A stretch of DNA of 64,000 nt from Chitinophaga sp. E66 (GTDB lineage Bacteria > Bacteroidota > Bacteroidia > Chitinophagales > Chitinophagaceae), in assembly GCA_019285755.1 (NCBI GenBank), contig CP079103.1, positions 4,216,001 to 4,280,000 on the forward strand, read 5' to 3'. Below the pieces are notes generated by a model. The model was not told the DNA's origin, did not search any database, and saw only the letters and a program-made list of their open reading frames with translations. This document shows positions 42,976 to 53,320 of this stretch, piece after piece. Within the stretch, counting starts at the first letter, position 1; each line of letters opens with the position of its first letter. The translations under genes were made by a program, and so were the position numbers.

Positions 42976-44384
42976 TCAGATATTTTGCGCCTTGATGATG
43001 GCCTGTTTTAATGCGTTGAGTTTGTTGTTCACTTCCTGCAGCTCGGAGCTGGCCACGGATTTGGCCACTACGCCGGCGCCCGCCTGGTAGTAAAGGGTAT
43101 TGTTGCGGCTCAGCATGGAGCGGATCATGATAGCGTGGTTGAAATCGCCGTTAAACCCGACGAATCCCACACAACCGCCATAGAACCCTCTTGCAGTAGG
43201 CTCATAAGTATCGATCAGTTCCATGGCCTTGTATTTCGGTGCGCCAGACAGCGTGCCCGCCGGGAAGGTGGCGGCCAGGATATCGAACGGACTGGACCCC
43301 TTCGGCAACTGGCCCGTTACTTCACTCACGAGGTGAATGACGAGAGTAGTATTTGATCTGGCGGTATGTCTCAACTTCCACGTCGGAAGCGTGGCGGCTG
43401 AGATCGTTGCGGGCGAGGTCTACCAGCATCACGTGCTCGGCGTTTTCCTTGGGGTCTTCGAGGAGCTCGGCGGCTAATTTAGCATCCTGCTCGTCGTTGC
43501 CCGTGCGGCGGAATGTGCCGGCGATGGGGTGGATAACCGCCTTGCGGTCTTTGATGATGAGCTGCGCTTCGGGAGAAGAGCCCATCAGTTTATAATCGCC
43601 GTAATCGAAGTAAAAGAGATAGGGGATGGATTGATGGAACGGAGCGCGCGGTAGACATTGAACTCGTCGCCGGTAAAGCTCCTTTGGAATGCGCGGGATA
43701 GTACAATCTGGAAAACGTCTCCACGGAAGCAGTGCTGCTTACCTTTCTCGACCATTTCCATATACTGCTCGTCTGTCTGGTTGGAGGTTTCGTCTCCTTT
43801 GGGCGCAAACGCGTACGCAGGCACGTCTTTGTTGCGGATGATGGATTCCACGTAGTCCATCTCAGAGTCCTGTCCGTCAACCAGGTTCTCGATCAGCGTC
43901 ATTTCGTCTTTGAAATGGTTGATGGCGATCACATACTGGTAGAAGCGGTACCGCATGAGGGGATGGTATTGCCTGCGGCGGGGCGTTTCTGGAAGGCGAT
44001 CTTTTCGAAGAACTGAACGGAATCATAGGTGCTATAACCGTAAAGCCCTTTTCCGAAAGCGGCGCCGTTGGCATCTTCAGGGAACTCGAAGCTTTTCAGG
44101 AATGCATCCATTTCACGCAGCACCTCGCTGCGTCCGCTGAGCTTTTTATGCTCCACGGGCTGTCCTGGGTATTTGAACTCGAAAACGTCCGTGGAAGTGA
44201 CTTCGATGCCCGCAATGGGCTTGATGCCGATAAAGGAATAGCTGTTGTCTCCGGCGTTGGAGTCGGTGCTCTCGAGGAGGATAGAGCCGGGGAACTTGTC
44301 GCGGATGCGGAGGTAGATGCTGACCGGCGTGAATACGTCCGCCAACATTTGCCTGGATTGTGTTTTTACCTGAATTTTTTTCAT
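42976..44384 (-). CDS. trpE: Anthranilate synthase component I
   Basis: About 469 residues. GSILLESTDS is the LLES-type tryptophan feedback site. The chorismate-binding domain has HPIAGTFRRTGNDEQD, VDLARNDLSRHASD and FPAGTLSGAPKYKAMELID. It is the committed and probably feedback-inhibited step of the pathway. Base losses near 43955, 43610 and 43340. Confidence 0.95.
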
Positions 44385-44410
44385 TCGAGTTTATTTAATC
44401 GGATGCGGCC

Positions 44411-44449
44411 AAAAACGAAGAAGGCCCGCTGTGTACAGCGAGCCTTCTT
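44411..44449 (-). terminator. trp attenuator terminator
   Basis: On the minus strand a stem AAGAAGGC/GCCTTCTT continued by CGCTGT/ACAGCG with one mismatch, followed by CG and TTTTT. It lies between the Trp-rich leader ORF and trpE. The leader segment CCGCTGTG (44484-44491) is perfectly complementary to CACAGCGG in the 3' arm (44426-44433) and could compete with the terminator. Confidence 0.85.
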
Positions 44450-44480
44450 TTTAAGTATTTGAAATACAAACATGGCACTG

Positions 44481-44534
44481 CTACACAGCGGAGAGATCCA
44501 TTGCGTGCCACCAAAGTTTGTATGTGTTGTTCAT
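44481..44534 (-). CDS. trpL: trp operon leader peptide with tandem Trp codons
   Basis: A 17-codon ORF, MNNTYKLWWHAMDLSAV, with two adjacent TGG codons at 44508-44513. An in-frame ATG two codons upstream (44540) is an alternative start. It sits between a promoter and an intrinsic terminator ahead of trpE, the classic arrangement for attenuation by ribosome stalling at Trp codons. A conserved Bacteroid-trp leader motif has been reported for Bacteroidota; this looks like a member. Confidence 0.88.
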   Translation of the reverse strand: MNNTYKLWWHAMDLSAV

Positions 44535-44548
44535 TTGCATGATGAAGG

Positions 44549-44580
44549 CAAAGATGAAATGTTTTCCCGAAATATGCAAA
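44549..44580 (-). promoter_or_regulatory. Internal trp promoter downstream of hisB
   Basis: On the minus strand a TTTG -33 element (44577-44580), a 20-bp spacer and CATCTTTG at 44549-44556, one mismatch from TAnnTTTG. It lies 9 bp upstream of the longer trpL start and 18 bp after the hisB stop. No terminator separates hisB from it, so his transcripts also enter the trp leader. Confidence 0.7.
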
Positions 44581-44597
44581 TTTTATTTTAGCCATTT

Positions 44598-45730
44598 TTA
44601 AAGGACGCCTTTGGTGCTGGGAAGCTGCATGTTATCCGGGTTCCGCTTTACCGCCATCTTGATGGCCTTGGCGAACGCCTTGAAGATCGCCTCGATCTTA
44701 TGGTGCTCGTTCTCCCCTTCCGCTTTGATGTTCAGGTTGGCCTTCGCCGCGTCGGAGAACGACTTGAAGAAGTGGAAGAACATCTCCGTAGGCATCTCCC
44801 TATCTTCTCCCGCTTAAATTCCGCATCCCAGACGATCCAGTTGCGCCCGCCGAAGTCGATGGCGGCCTGCGCCAGGCAATCGTCCATGGGCAGGCAGAAG
44901 CCGTAGCGTTCCATGCCTTTCTTATCGGCCAAAGCCATGGCGAAAGCTTCGCCCAGGGCCAGGCCGGTATCTTCGATAGTATGGTGCTCGTCGATATGGA
45001 GGTCGCCCTTGGCGCGGACTACCATATCAATGCTCCCGTGCCTTGCGATCTGGTCGAGCATATGGTCGAAGAAGCCGAGGCCGGTTTGGATGTCTGCCTT
45101 TCCCGTGCCGTCGAGGTTCAGTTCGATGTGGATGTCGGTTTCTTTGGTGGTACGGTCGTGGCTCACGGTGCGGAGGCCTATCTTCAGGAACTCATAGATC
45201 TTTGCCCAGTCGGTGCTTTCCAGCGCCACCACGTTCTTCAGATCGCTACCCGCTCCTACTTCCGCAGCGCCCAGCGTGGGGTCCTGGTTCAGCCAGATAG
45301 CCTTTGCGCCGAGGTTCTGCGCCAGCTTCACGTCGGTGATACGGTCGCCTATCACATAAGAGTTAGCCAGATCGTAGTCTCCGTTGAAGTATTGCTGTAA
45401 CATCCCGATGCCCGGTTTGCGGGTCGGGAGGTTATCCGCCGGTAAGCTCCGGTCGATGTGCTCCCTTACAAACACGATGCCTTCGCCGGCAAAGGTGTTG
45501 ATGATATGGTTATGGGCGGGATGGAAGGTATCTTCCGGGAAGCTGTTGGTTCCCAGGCCGTCCTGGTTAGATACCAGCACCAGTTCATAATCCAGTTCTG
45601 CGGCTATCTTCCCGAGGTATTTAAACACTTTTGGGTAGAACACTACCTTCTCCAGGCTGTCGATCTGATAGGTGGGCGGCTGTTCCAGGATCATGGTGCC
45701 GTCGCGGTCGATGAAAAGTACGCGTTTCAT
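44598..45730 (-). CDS. hisB: Bifunctional histidinol-phosphatase / imidazoleglycerol-phosphate dehydratase
   Basis: About 377 residues. The N-terminal HAD phosphatase has VLFIDRDGTM, LVSNQDGLG and YVIGDRITDVKLA. The C-terminal dehydratase has the metal motifs GFFDHMLDQIARH, DEHHTIEDTG and the later NEHHKIEAIFKAF. It performs steps 6 and 8. One base is missing near 44800 (REKIGEMPTEMFFHF). Confidence 0.95.
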
Positions 45731-46778
45731 TTATTGGGCGATATTTTGAAGGGCCTGTAATAAGGTGACGTTTTCTTCCGGCGTACCGATGGTGATCCGG
45801 AGGCTTCCGGCGCAAAGTTCCACTTTAGAACGGTCGCGCACGATGATGCCCTGGCTGGTGAGGATGTTGTATATCCCCGTGCATCGGTGGTCTTCACCAG
45901 CAGGAAGTTCGCATCGCTGGGGTAAACTTTCTCTACGATAGACAGCTTCGCCAGTTCTCCTGTCAGCTTCTCCCGTTCATCCACCGTCTGCCTGATCCAT
46001 GCATTTACCTGCTCCACATTGTTCAGCGCTTCCAGCGCCAGCTCCTGCGAGGCCTGGTTAATGTTGTACGGCGGCTTGATCTTGTTGAAGATATTGATGA
46101 TATCCTCACCCGCGAATGCCATGCCCATGCGCAACGCGGCCAGGCCCCAGGCCTTAGACAGCGTTTGCAATACCACCAGGTTCGGGTATTCGGTCAGCTC
46201 CTGGATAAAGGACTTGTGACGGCTGAAGTTGATGTAGGCCTCATCCACCACCACGATCCCGTCGAAGTTGTTCAGTACCATCTCGATCGCTTCCTTATCG
46301 ATCGCATTGGCGGTGGGATTGTTGGGAGAACAGATGAAGATCAGCTTGGAATTCTCATCGATGGCCGACTCGATGGCCTCCAGGTCCAGCTGGAAGTCTT
46401 CGGTGAGCGCGGCTTTGCGGATGGTGATATCGTTGATGTTGGCGGATACTTCGTACATGCCGTAGGTCGGGGACAAAGAATCACGTTATCGATCCCCGGC
46501 CGGCAGAATGCGCGGTAGAGAATATCGATGGCTTCGTCGGAGCCATTGCCGAGGAAGATATTCTGCGGCGGTACGCCTTTGATCTCTGCCAGGCGATATT
46601 TTACCTTCCACTGCAGGGGATCGGGATAGCGATGATAGTTCACGGGTAGCGGGGATCCGAAACTATTCTCGTTAGCGTCGAGGAAGACGGAGGCTTCGCC
46701 TTTGAACTCGTCGCGGGCGGAGGAATACGGCGTGAGCCGTTTGATATTGTCTCTTAAAAGCGCATTAAGATCGAACAT
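45727..46778 (-). CDS. hisC: Histidinol-phosphate aminotransferase
   Basis: About 350 residues, fold-type I PLP enzyme. FLDANENSFGSPLP and YHRYPDPLQW at the N-terminus, FLGNGSDEAID, FICSPNNPTAN, VVDEAYINF and the PLP-Lys in LQTLSKAWGLAALRMG. Overlaps hisB by 4 bp. Base losses near 46470 and 45875. Confidence 0.95.
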
Positions 46779-46784
46779 GTCGTA

Positions 46785-48084
46785 TTACTTGAAAGATGAA
46801 TCGTTTTGAATAAACTGTACCCTGATAGAAACGGCCTGCTTGTGCGCATCGAGCCCTTCCGCTTCCGCCATGGCCTCAATGGCCGGGGCGATGGCCTGTA
46901 GACCCTCGCGGGTAAGTCGCTGGAAGGTGATCTTTTTCACGAAGCTGTCTACGCTCACCCCGCTGTATGCCGTAGCATATCCGTTTGTGGGGAGGGTGTG
47001 ATTGGTGCCCGAGGCGTAATCGCCCGCGGATTCGGGGAATAGTTGCCCAGGAAGACGGAGCCGGCGTTAACGACCCTCGTGGCGAGGGCTTCATCGTTTT
47101 CGCAGGCCATGATCAGGTGCTCGGGCGCGTAATCATTGAGCATATCCATGGCTTCGTCTCGGTCGCGCACTAGTACCAGCTTGCTGTTGCTCAGCGCTTT
47201 GGCGGCCAGTTCGCGGCGTGGCAGCTTTTCCAGCTGCGCTCTTACTTCCGTTTCCACGGCTGCGATCACGGCTTCGGAGGTAGTCACCAGCAGCACCTGG
47301 CTGTCTGCCCCGTGTTCCGCCTGCGACAGCAGATCCGCCGCCACGAAGGCCGGTATGCAGGAATCGTCTGCAAATACGGCTACTTCCGAGGGCCCCGCGG
47401 GCATATCGATCGCGGTACCGCCTGCATTGATGAGTTGCTTGGCGCAGGTCACGTATTGGTTACCCGGCCCGAAGATCTTATAAACTTTCGGAACGGTCTC
47501 CGTACCATAGGCCATTGCCCCGATGGCCTGCACACCACCAACGGAGAACACCTGGCTGATGCCGGTGAACTTCGCGGCCCAGAGCACCGCGGGGTGGATG
47601 GCGCCTTCTTTACCGGGAGGCGTGCACAGCACGATCTCGCTGCATCCCGCCAGCCGCGCCGGGATGGCGAGCATAAGGATGGTGGAGAACAAGGGCGCGG
47701 TGCCTCCGGGGATATACAGCCCCACTTTCTCAATTCCTACCGGCTTACGCCAGCATTGTACCCCGGGCATGGTCTCAATGACGGTCACGTCTTCGACCTG
47801 CGCGCGGTGGAATGCTTCTATATTGGCGGCCGCTGTGCGGATAGCGTTCTTAAGGTCCTCGCCCAGGAGCTTGTCGGCGGTCTCGAAGGCTTCGGCCGGC
47901 ACTGCTATCTGCGTGAGGGGTACTTTATCGAACTGGAGGGTATAGCGGCGAAGGGCTTCGTCGCCATACTGCTTCACGTCTGCCAGCACGGCCGACACGG
48001 TAGCCTCCAGGCTGGAGTTGTCGAACACGGGCCGTTGGAGCAGGGAAGGCCGGTATTTTTTTCCGGGTAGCGGATGATTTGCAT
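46785..48084 (-). CDS. hisD: Histidinol dehydrogenase
   Basis: About 433 residues. GVQCWRKPVGIEKVGLYIPGG, GPGNQYVTCAKQL, AGPSEVAVFAD, DLLSQAEHGADSQ and NDYAPEHLIMA are conserved zinc- and NAD-binding segments. It performs the last two oxidations to histidine. Base losses near 48030 and 47025. The stop is 6 bp from hisC. Confidence 0.95.
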
Positions 48085-48094
48085 GGCGAACTTT

Positions 48095-48949
48095 TTAGAC
48101 GATCATTTTTTCGATGGGGACAACGAGGATACCCTGTGCGCCGGCGGCTTTGAGGTTTTCAATGATATCCCAGAAATCGTTTTCGTTCAGTACGGAGTGA
48201 ACGCTGCTCCATCCGGCTTCGGCGAGCGGCAGTACGGTCGGGCTCTTCATCCCCGGGAGCAGCCCGATGATCTCGGGAAGCTTGTCGTTCGGGGCGTTCA
48301 ACAATACATATTTGGTATTTTTAGCCTTCTTCACTGCCTGGATGCGGAACACCAGCTTGCGGAGCAGTTGCTTCTGCTCTTCGGTGAGCTTGCTGTTGGC
48401 TACCAGTACCGCTTCGGAACGGAGCACGGTTTCTACTTCCTTCAGGCCGTTCATAAACAGGGTGGAACCGCTGCTGACGAGGTCGCAGATGGCTTCCGCG
48501 AGCCCGATGCCCGGGGCGATCTCCACGGAGCCGCTGATCTCGTGGATCTCTGCTTCAATGCCCACCTTCTTCAGGAAATCATTTACGATTACCGGGTAGC
48601 TGGTGGCGATACGCTTGCCATGCAGGTCCTGCACGGAATTGTACTCCATAGATTTGGGCACGGCCATCGCCAGCCGGCACTTACCGAAACCGAGTTTCTC
48701 AACGGTCTCCAGGGGACAATTCTTCTCCAGCACTACATTCTCGCCCACAATGCCCAGGTCTGCCACGCCGTCTTCCACGTACTGCGGAATATCGTCGTCG
48801 CGCAGGAAGAACACTTCCAGCGGGAAATTCGTAGCCTCTGTCTTGAGTTTGTTCACGCCGTTGTTGATGTCTATCCCGCATTCTTTGAGCAGTTTGATAG
48901 AGTCTTCGTGGAGGCGTCCTGATTTCTGAATGGCAATTCGCAGTTTCAT
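48095..48949 (-). CDS. hisG: ATP phosphoribosyltransferase
   Basis: Intact, 284 residues. Long HisG form: catalytic part with AIQKSGRLHEDS, VADLGIVGENVV and the PRPP loop DLVSSGSTLFMNGL, then a regulatory ACT-like C-terminal domain (LNAPNDKLPEIIGLLPGMKSPTV). It commits PRPP and ATP to histidine and is normally inhibited by histidine. It is the first structural gene after the His-rich leader. Confidence 0.96.
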   Translation of the reverse strand: MKLRIAIQKSGRLHEDSIKLLKECGIDINNGVNKLKTEATNFPLEVFFLRDDDIPQYVEDGVADLGIVGENVVLEKNCPLETVEKLGFGKCRLAMAVPKSMEYNSVQDLHGKRIATSYPVIVNDFLKKVGIEAEIHEISGSVEIAPGIGLAEAICDLVSSGSTLFMNGLKEVETVLRSEAVLVANSKLTEEQKQLLRKLVFRIQAVKKAKNTKYVLLNAPNDKLPEIIGLLPGMKSPTVLPLAEAGWSSVHSVLNENDFWDIIENLKAAGAQGILVVPIEKMIV

Positions 48950-48964
48950 GATGATTCCTGTTTG

Positions 48965-48996
48965 AAAAAAAGGCTTACCGGATCACGGTAAGCCTT
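48965..48996 (-). terminator. his attenuator terminator
   Basis: On the minus strand AAGGCTTACCG / CGGTAAGCCTT, a perfect 11-bp stem with a 5-nt loop, then a T-run, 16 bp before the hisG start. The 5' arm segment GCTTACCG (48986-48993) is also fully complementary to CGGTAAGC in the leader ORF (49037-49044), which defines an antiterminator. Confidence 0.93.
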
Positions 48997-49022
48997 CATG
49001 GTGAATATCTGTTTGCGTACAC

Positions 49023-49088
49023 TTACAGCATCCCCTGCTTACCGTTCTGGCAAGTATGGTGATGATGTGTATGTACAGTAATGTTCAT
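49023..49088 (-). CDS. hisL: his operon leader peptide, His-rich
   Basis: A 21-codon ORF beginning MNITV and followed by HTHHHH: five of seven consecutive codons (49056-49073) encode histidine. It lies between a strong promoter and an intrinsic terminator ahead of hisG. Directly after the His codons, CTTGCC (49049-49054) can pair with GGTAAG (49038-49043), which would block the antiterminator when the ribosome does not stall. The arrangement is that of a classical attenuator. Confidence 0.92.
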   Translation of the reverse strand: MNITVHTHHHHTCQNGKQGML

Positions 49089-49108
49089 GTGTGATTGAAA
49101 GTCGGGTA

Positions 49109-49138
49109 CAAAGGTAGGAACTAATTCCAGATTTCAAA
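49109..49138 (-). promoter_or_regulatory. his operon promoter
   Basis: On the minus strand TTTG (49135-49138), an 18-bp spacer and TACCTTTG (49109-49116), an exact TAnnTTTG. Transcription should begin about 15 nt before the leader peptide ATG at 49088. Confidence 0.78.
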
Positions 49139-49212
49139 CCTTTTGCCCGTTTTTTTGAAAAATTCCCATTCACATACTTGTTTGATGGAAATTATCTAAC
49201 ACCGGGCGTTAT

Positions 49213-50354
49213 TCAGGTAAGGTCGACCGAATACAGGTTCTCCAATTGCTTGTGGAAAACGGACGGGGCGTGAGCCTGAAAATGGTGTTCCTGAGCAGGA
49301 TAAGCGCCGGGTGCTGCCATTGGGCCATATTGCCGAGGGTCCTGGACCGGCGGATGATCATGCGCGTCCTTTCCAGCCGCCGCTGATCGTAGGCCCGGAA
49401 GGCGGCTTCCGGGTTGACCTGCTTCCCAAGTTCAGCTGCCAGGATCACCGCGTCTTCGATAGCCTGGCATGCGCCCTGGCCCATATTGGGCGTTGTGGCG
49501 TGGGCCGCGTCGCCGATGAGGACGATGTTGCCATGGTGATAATGGTGCTTCGTCGGCAGATCGGTAATATCCCCCAGATGAGGGGCTGCCCTTCGCTGGC
49601 TTTCAGGAGCTCCCTACCCTGGCCGGGTATTCCGCGAATAGTTTTCCCAGTTGCGCCACGGTCATCGCCTGCATCCGCGGGTCGCGCTCGGGGGCATTCA
49701 CGCAGGCGAACCAATACACGCGCCCGCCTGGCAGGGGCACGATGCCGAAACGGCCCGCCCGGCCCAGGATCTCCTCCACTTCTTTTGCCCGGGTAACGCC
49801 CTGCGGCACGATGCAGCGCCAGCAGGTGTACCCTGCGTACCTTGGCTTCACATCGGGCAATATGGCGCGGCGAACGGCCGAATGAAGCCCGTCCGCCGCA
49901 ATGAGGTAATCTGTCACGTGCTCGCTCCCGTCGCGGAATACGAGGCGTATGGCGCCGTTACGGCGCTCCAGGGATTGGAGGGCCTTCCCGGTATGGATAT
50001 GAGCGGGATCGAGATGGGAAAGCAGTTGCTCGTGGAGGTCTGCCCGGTGGATGACAAAGTTGTCCTGCCCATAAGCCCGGCTGGCCTGCGTCGTATCTGC
50101 ATGGGTGAGCAGGGCGTCCTTTTCCGTCCTGAATGATAACCCGTCGAGGAATTGCCCTTTGGCGATGATCCCTTTTCGACACCGAGTACCGCCAGCGCGC
50201 GCATGGCATTGGCGCCCAGCCCGAGCCCCGCCCCTACGGGCTTTAGTTCCGGGGCTGCTTCATACACATCGGGTTGGATGCCCAGCCGGCGGAGAGCAAT
50301 GGCGGCCGACAGACCGGCGATGCCGCCGCCAATGATCGTATATCGTTGTTGCAT
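49213..50354 (-). CDS. FAD-dependent monooxygenase (aromatic hydroxylase type)
   Basis: About 380 residues. N-terminal YTIIGGGIAGLSAAIALRRLG binds FAD; the second FAD motif is IGDAAHATTPNMGQGACQAIEDAV, and AADGLHSAVRR is the DG motif. This is the class A (PHBH/salicylate hydroxylase/TetX-like) flavin monooxygenase family; the substrate cannot be told. Base losses near 50175, 49600, 49555 and 49260. Between it and the divergent kinase gene lies a gene-free 307 bp holding only a weak minus-strand CACCTTTG element at 50535-50542. Confidence 0.83.
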
Positions 50355-50661
50355 GTGGGGGTGTTTGGAGTTGTTCCGTGAAGGTCATTCATTTCCCTTA
50401 TTCGCGGCATGACGAATATCAGGGCCGAAAAAAACAGGGCCGGCGCAACCGCTTCATCAGCAGCAGGGCCGGCCCGTTTGAGTTGCATTAACAAACAAAT
50501 AGTCAGGTTTACATGGCGGTAAGACGTTGACGATGCAAAGGTGCGGCAAGGCGGCTAAACCGGCAAGTGCCGAGTGATCAACGCCTCGCGGGAAATGACG
50601 AATGCCACACATCAGAAAGCCCATGCGGAATACGGCCGGTTCGTCTTAACTTGCCGGCTGT

Positions 50662-51691
50662 ATGGCTTTTAGAAATTTCTTCCAGAACGGTCTGGTGGTT
50701 AACGTGCTGTTCCTCATCGTGCTGATGGTCGTGAACACACTGATCAACCTCCAGAACCCGGGGAATAACATCCAACTATTCATCTACCAAAACGTTTCAC
50801 TGGCGTTCATTTACGCCATGTGCGTCGTGCATAATAAGTTCGTCCTCCGCATCCTCATCCAGAAGAGCCAATACTGGCAGTATATCTGGGCGGTGGTGGG
50901 ATGGCTGGCCCTGGTTACCGCCGTCACGTATACCATGCGCGTTTACATCTTCCGTACGGATATAGAAGTGATCTGGCTGGGAGATCTCGGCTTTGCAGCA
51001 TCCTGCCTGCTCATCGGGGTTGGCATGTGGTTCCTGTACCGGGGGCTACGCTGCAAACCTCTGAACTGCGCAACTCTCTCCTGCTCAAGGAAAAGGAATT
51101 GCAGTACCTGCAGAGCCAGCTCAATCCCCACTTCTTCTTCAACACGCTCAACAACCTCTACGGCGTCAGCCTTCGTTACCCTAACAAGACGCCGGAACTG
51201 ATACTGAGCATCAGCGAACTGATGCGCTACCAGCTGGAAAGCTCCCGCAAGCAGCTCGTGCCGCTGGAAGACGAGCTCCAGTTCATCCGCAACTATGTTC
51301 ACCTTGAACGTGCCCGGGTACGGCAGCGATGTCAGGTTACCTTCAAGAAGAAAGGGCATGAAAAAGACCTCCTCATTACCCCGCTCATCCTCATCGCTTT
51401 CGTGGAAAACGCCTTTAAATATGCACCCTCCAGCATGTCGGCCTCTTACATAAAAGTGGAGCTGGAAATAAAGGGGAGACCCTGCTGCTGAAGATCCGCA
51501 ATACCGTGCCGTCCAACAAACAATCCGTATCTTCGACCGGCGTGGGACTGAACAACGTGCGGCAGCGGCTGGCCCTCGCCTATGCCAAACGCCATACGCT
51601 GATCTCGTACGAAGAAAACAATATTTATTATACCGAACTGCAATTAACGCTCGACCGCCATGCAAACACTCCGTTGCCTGATCGTAGATGA
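50662..51691 (+). CDS. LytS-like sensor histidine kinase
   Basis: About 343 residues: four N-terminal membrane segments (VVNVLFLIVLMVVNTLI, LAFIYAMCVV, WLALVTAVTYT, SCLLIGVGMWFLY), a short coiled coil (LLLKEKELQYLQSQ), then the His_kinase domain with phospho-His in LNPHFFFNTLNN and the N-box LIAFVENAFKYA and GVGLNNVRQRL. It overlaps the regulator gene. Base losses near 51055 and 51472. Confidence 0.9.
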
Positions 51692-52346
51692 CGAACCCGG
51701 AGCGCACTACGTGCTGGAAGCCCACATCGAAAAAGTACAGGCCCTTCAGGTTGTAGGCCACAGCTACAACGCCATGGAAGCCGCGAACTTTCTCCACCGC
51801 GAGAAAGTAGATGTCGTTTTCCTCGACATCAATATGCCCGAACTGAGCGGCCTCGACCTGCTCAAAACCCTCGGCACCGCGCGCCCCAAGATCATCCTCA
51901 CCGCCTACAGCGAATTTGCGCTGGAAAGTTATGAGTACGATGTGGTGGATTATATCCTCAAGCCCATCTCCTTTCCCCGGTTCCTTAAAGCCGTGAACAA
52001 GATCCTGCAGCAGGAAGCACCCGTGGAAAAGCCCGCCGTGGAGCCGCTGGTCCTCAAAACCGGCAGCACCCAGACCACGGTAGACCCGTCCGAAATCTAC
52101 TACGTACAAAGCATGGGCAACTATGTAAAAGTTTACCTGGAAAACAAATGCCTCATCGTCAACGCCACCACTGCTGAAATGGAGAAACTCCTCCCCGCCA
52201 GCTGCTTCGTGCGCATCCATAAGTCGTATATCATCGCAACAGACAAAGTAGAAGAATGGGGCCCACGCCACGTGGTGATCCTGGACGAAAGCCTCCCCGT
52301 CGGACAAACTTTCAAGATCAATCTCAACAAGCTGAAAGAACGCTGA
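51660..52346 (+). CDS. LytTR-family response regulator
   Basis: Intact, 228 residues. Receiver with CLIVDDEPGA, phospho-Asp in VVFLDINMPE, ILTAYSEFA and ILKPI. LytTR domain with YVQSMGNYVKVYL and IHKSYIIATDKV. Starts inside the 3' end of the kinase gene (32-bp overlap) and completes the second two-component pair of this type in the window. Confidence 0.94.
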   Translation: MQTLRCLIVDDEPGAHYVLEAHIEKVQALQVVGHSYNAMEAANFLHREKVDVVFLDINMPELSGLDLLKTLGTARPKIILTAYSEFALESYEYDVVDYILKPISFPRFLKAVNKILQQEAPVEKPAVEPLVLKTGSTQTTVDPSEIYYVQSMGNYVKVYLENKCLIVNATTAEMEKLLPASCFVRIHKSYIIATDKVEEWGPRHVVILDESLPVGQTFKINLNKLKER

Positions 52347-52365
52347 GCCGTTCACAGCTGCACAT

Positions 52366-52401
52366 AAAAAATCCAGGCGCTTAACCGGCGCCTGGATTTT
52401 T
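52366..52401. terminator. Bidirectional intrinsic terminator
   Basis: AAAAATCCAGGCGC / GCGCCTGGATTTTT with a short loop sits between the converging response regulator and esterase genes and has A- and T-runs on either side. Confidence 0.9.
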
Positions 52402-52418
52402 ACTTTATGAACGTTGCG

Positions 52419-53281
52419 TTATTTCCCTTTAGGGACCATGATCTCCTGTGCAGCCAGTTTCTTGCCACTGTTCACGCTTTGCAGGAACTGGTCGATCTTA
52501 GGCACTTCCCGGTTCATGTACCCGCTGACCTCATGCCCGCGGCCCACATAAGTGTACAACAGTCCCGGCAGCTTCAACCTCCTCCCCTTATCGAAGATGG
52601 ATTTATCCCCGAACATGATCATCCAGCCCGGCTGATCGGCGCGGCAGAAGCGATGCGCCGCCGTGCCGTAAGGCACCAGTTCATCCGCCGTGCCGTGCAT
52701 GAAAAGCGTCGGCACCAGGTGTTTTTATCAACGGGATTGATGTCTACCAATCCGCCGGCGAACACTAATGCCCCTTTAAACCGTTGTTGCCTGGTGAAGT
52801 AATCGTACCGCGGCTTATCAGACGCGGCGAATGGATTATAAAGTAAATGCAGGATGGCTTCCGCCCCGCGCTGCTGCCGGAGAGATATAACCTGGAAGTG
52901 TCTACCTGCAGCGATTTGCCTTTTCGATGATGAACTTCGCCGCGTCTGCGACATCTTCCACGGCAGTGGAGATGGCTTTCAGTTTCACGGGCGTAGCGGT
53001 TCCGCATCCGAAGTCGCTGCCTTTGAGGAACAGGCGATAAGAAATGGAAAACACGTTATAGCCACGCGCCTGCATGCCCTCCGCATATGCTTTATCTCCA
53101 TCAGGCGATCCGCCGGAGAAGCCCCCGCCATGCACATGCACGACAGTCATGCCGTTAGCATTGCCTGCTGCGGTGCGTAATGCAGCATGTACAAAGTATC
53201 CTGGTCTTTAACCGCGTAATCAATGCGCTGTTGTGCCGTTGCGCCAATGCTGCAAAGTAGCAGCAGACTAAGTAATCTCAT
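52419..53281 (-). CDS. Secreted alpha/beta hydrolase (esterase/lipase family)
   Basis: Signal peptide MRLLSLLLLCSIGATA|Q. The oxyanion segment HVHGGGFSGGSPDGD and the nucleophile Ser in YLSGSSAGAEAILHLLY (GxSxG) identify an acetyl-esterase-like hydrolase; HGTADELVPYG carries the Asp and GRGHEVSGY the His. It may remove acyl groups from glycans outside the cell. Base losses near 53160, 52920, 52880 and 52730. The neighbouring GDSL hydrolase suggests a joint deacylation role. Confidence 0.85.
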
Positions 53282-53320
53282 GATTCAAATGTAAGGATTG
53301 TCCCGCTGTTTCACAATCCG

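Noticed and set aside
50943..52355. A 470-codon open frame on the minus strand opposite the LytS/LytR genes
   Set aside because: It mirrors the codon structure of the two clear plus-strand genes and has no recognisable domain.
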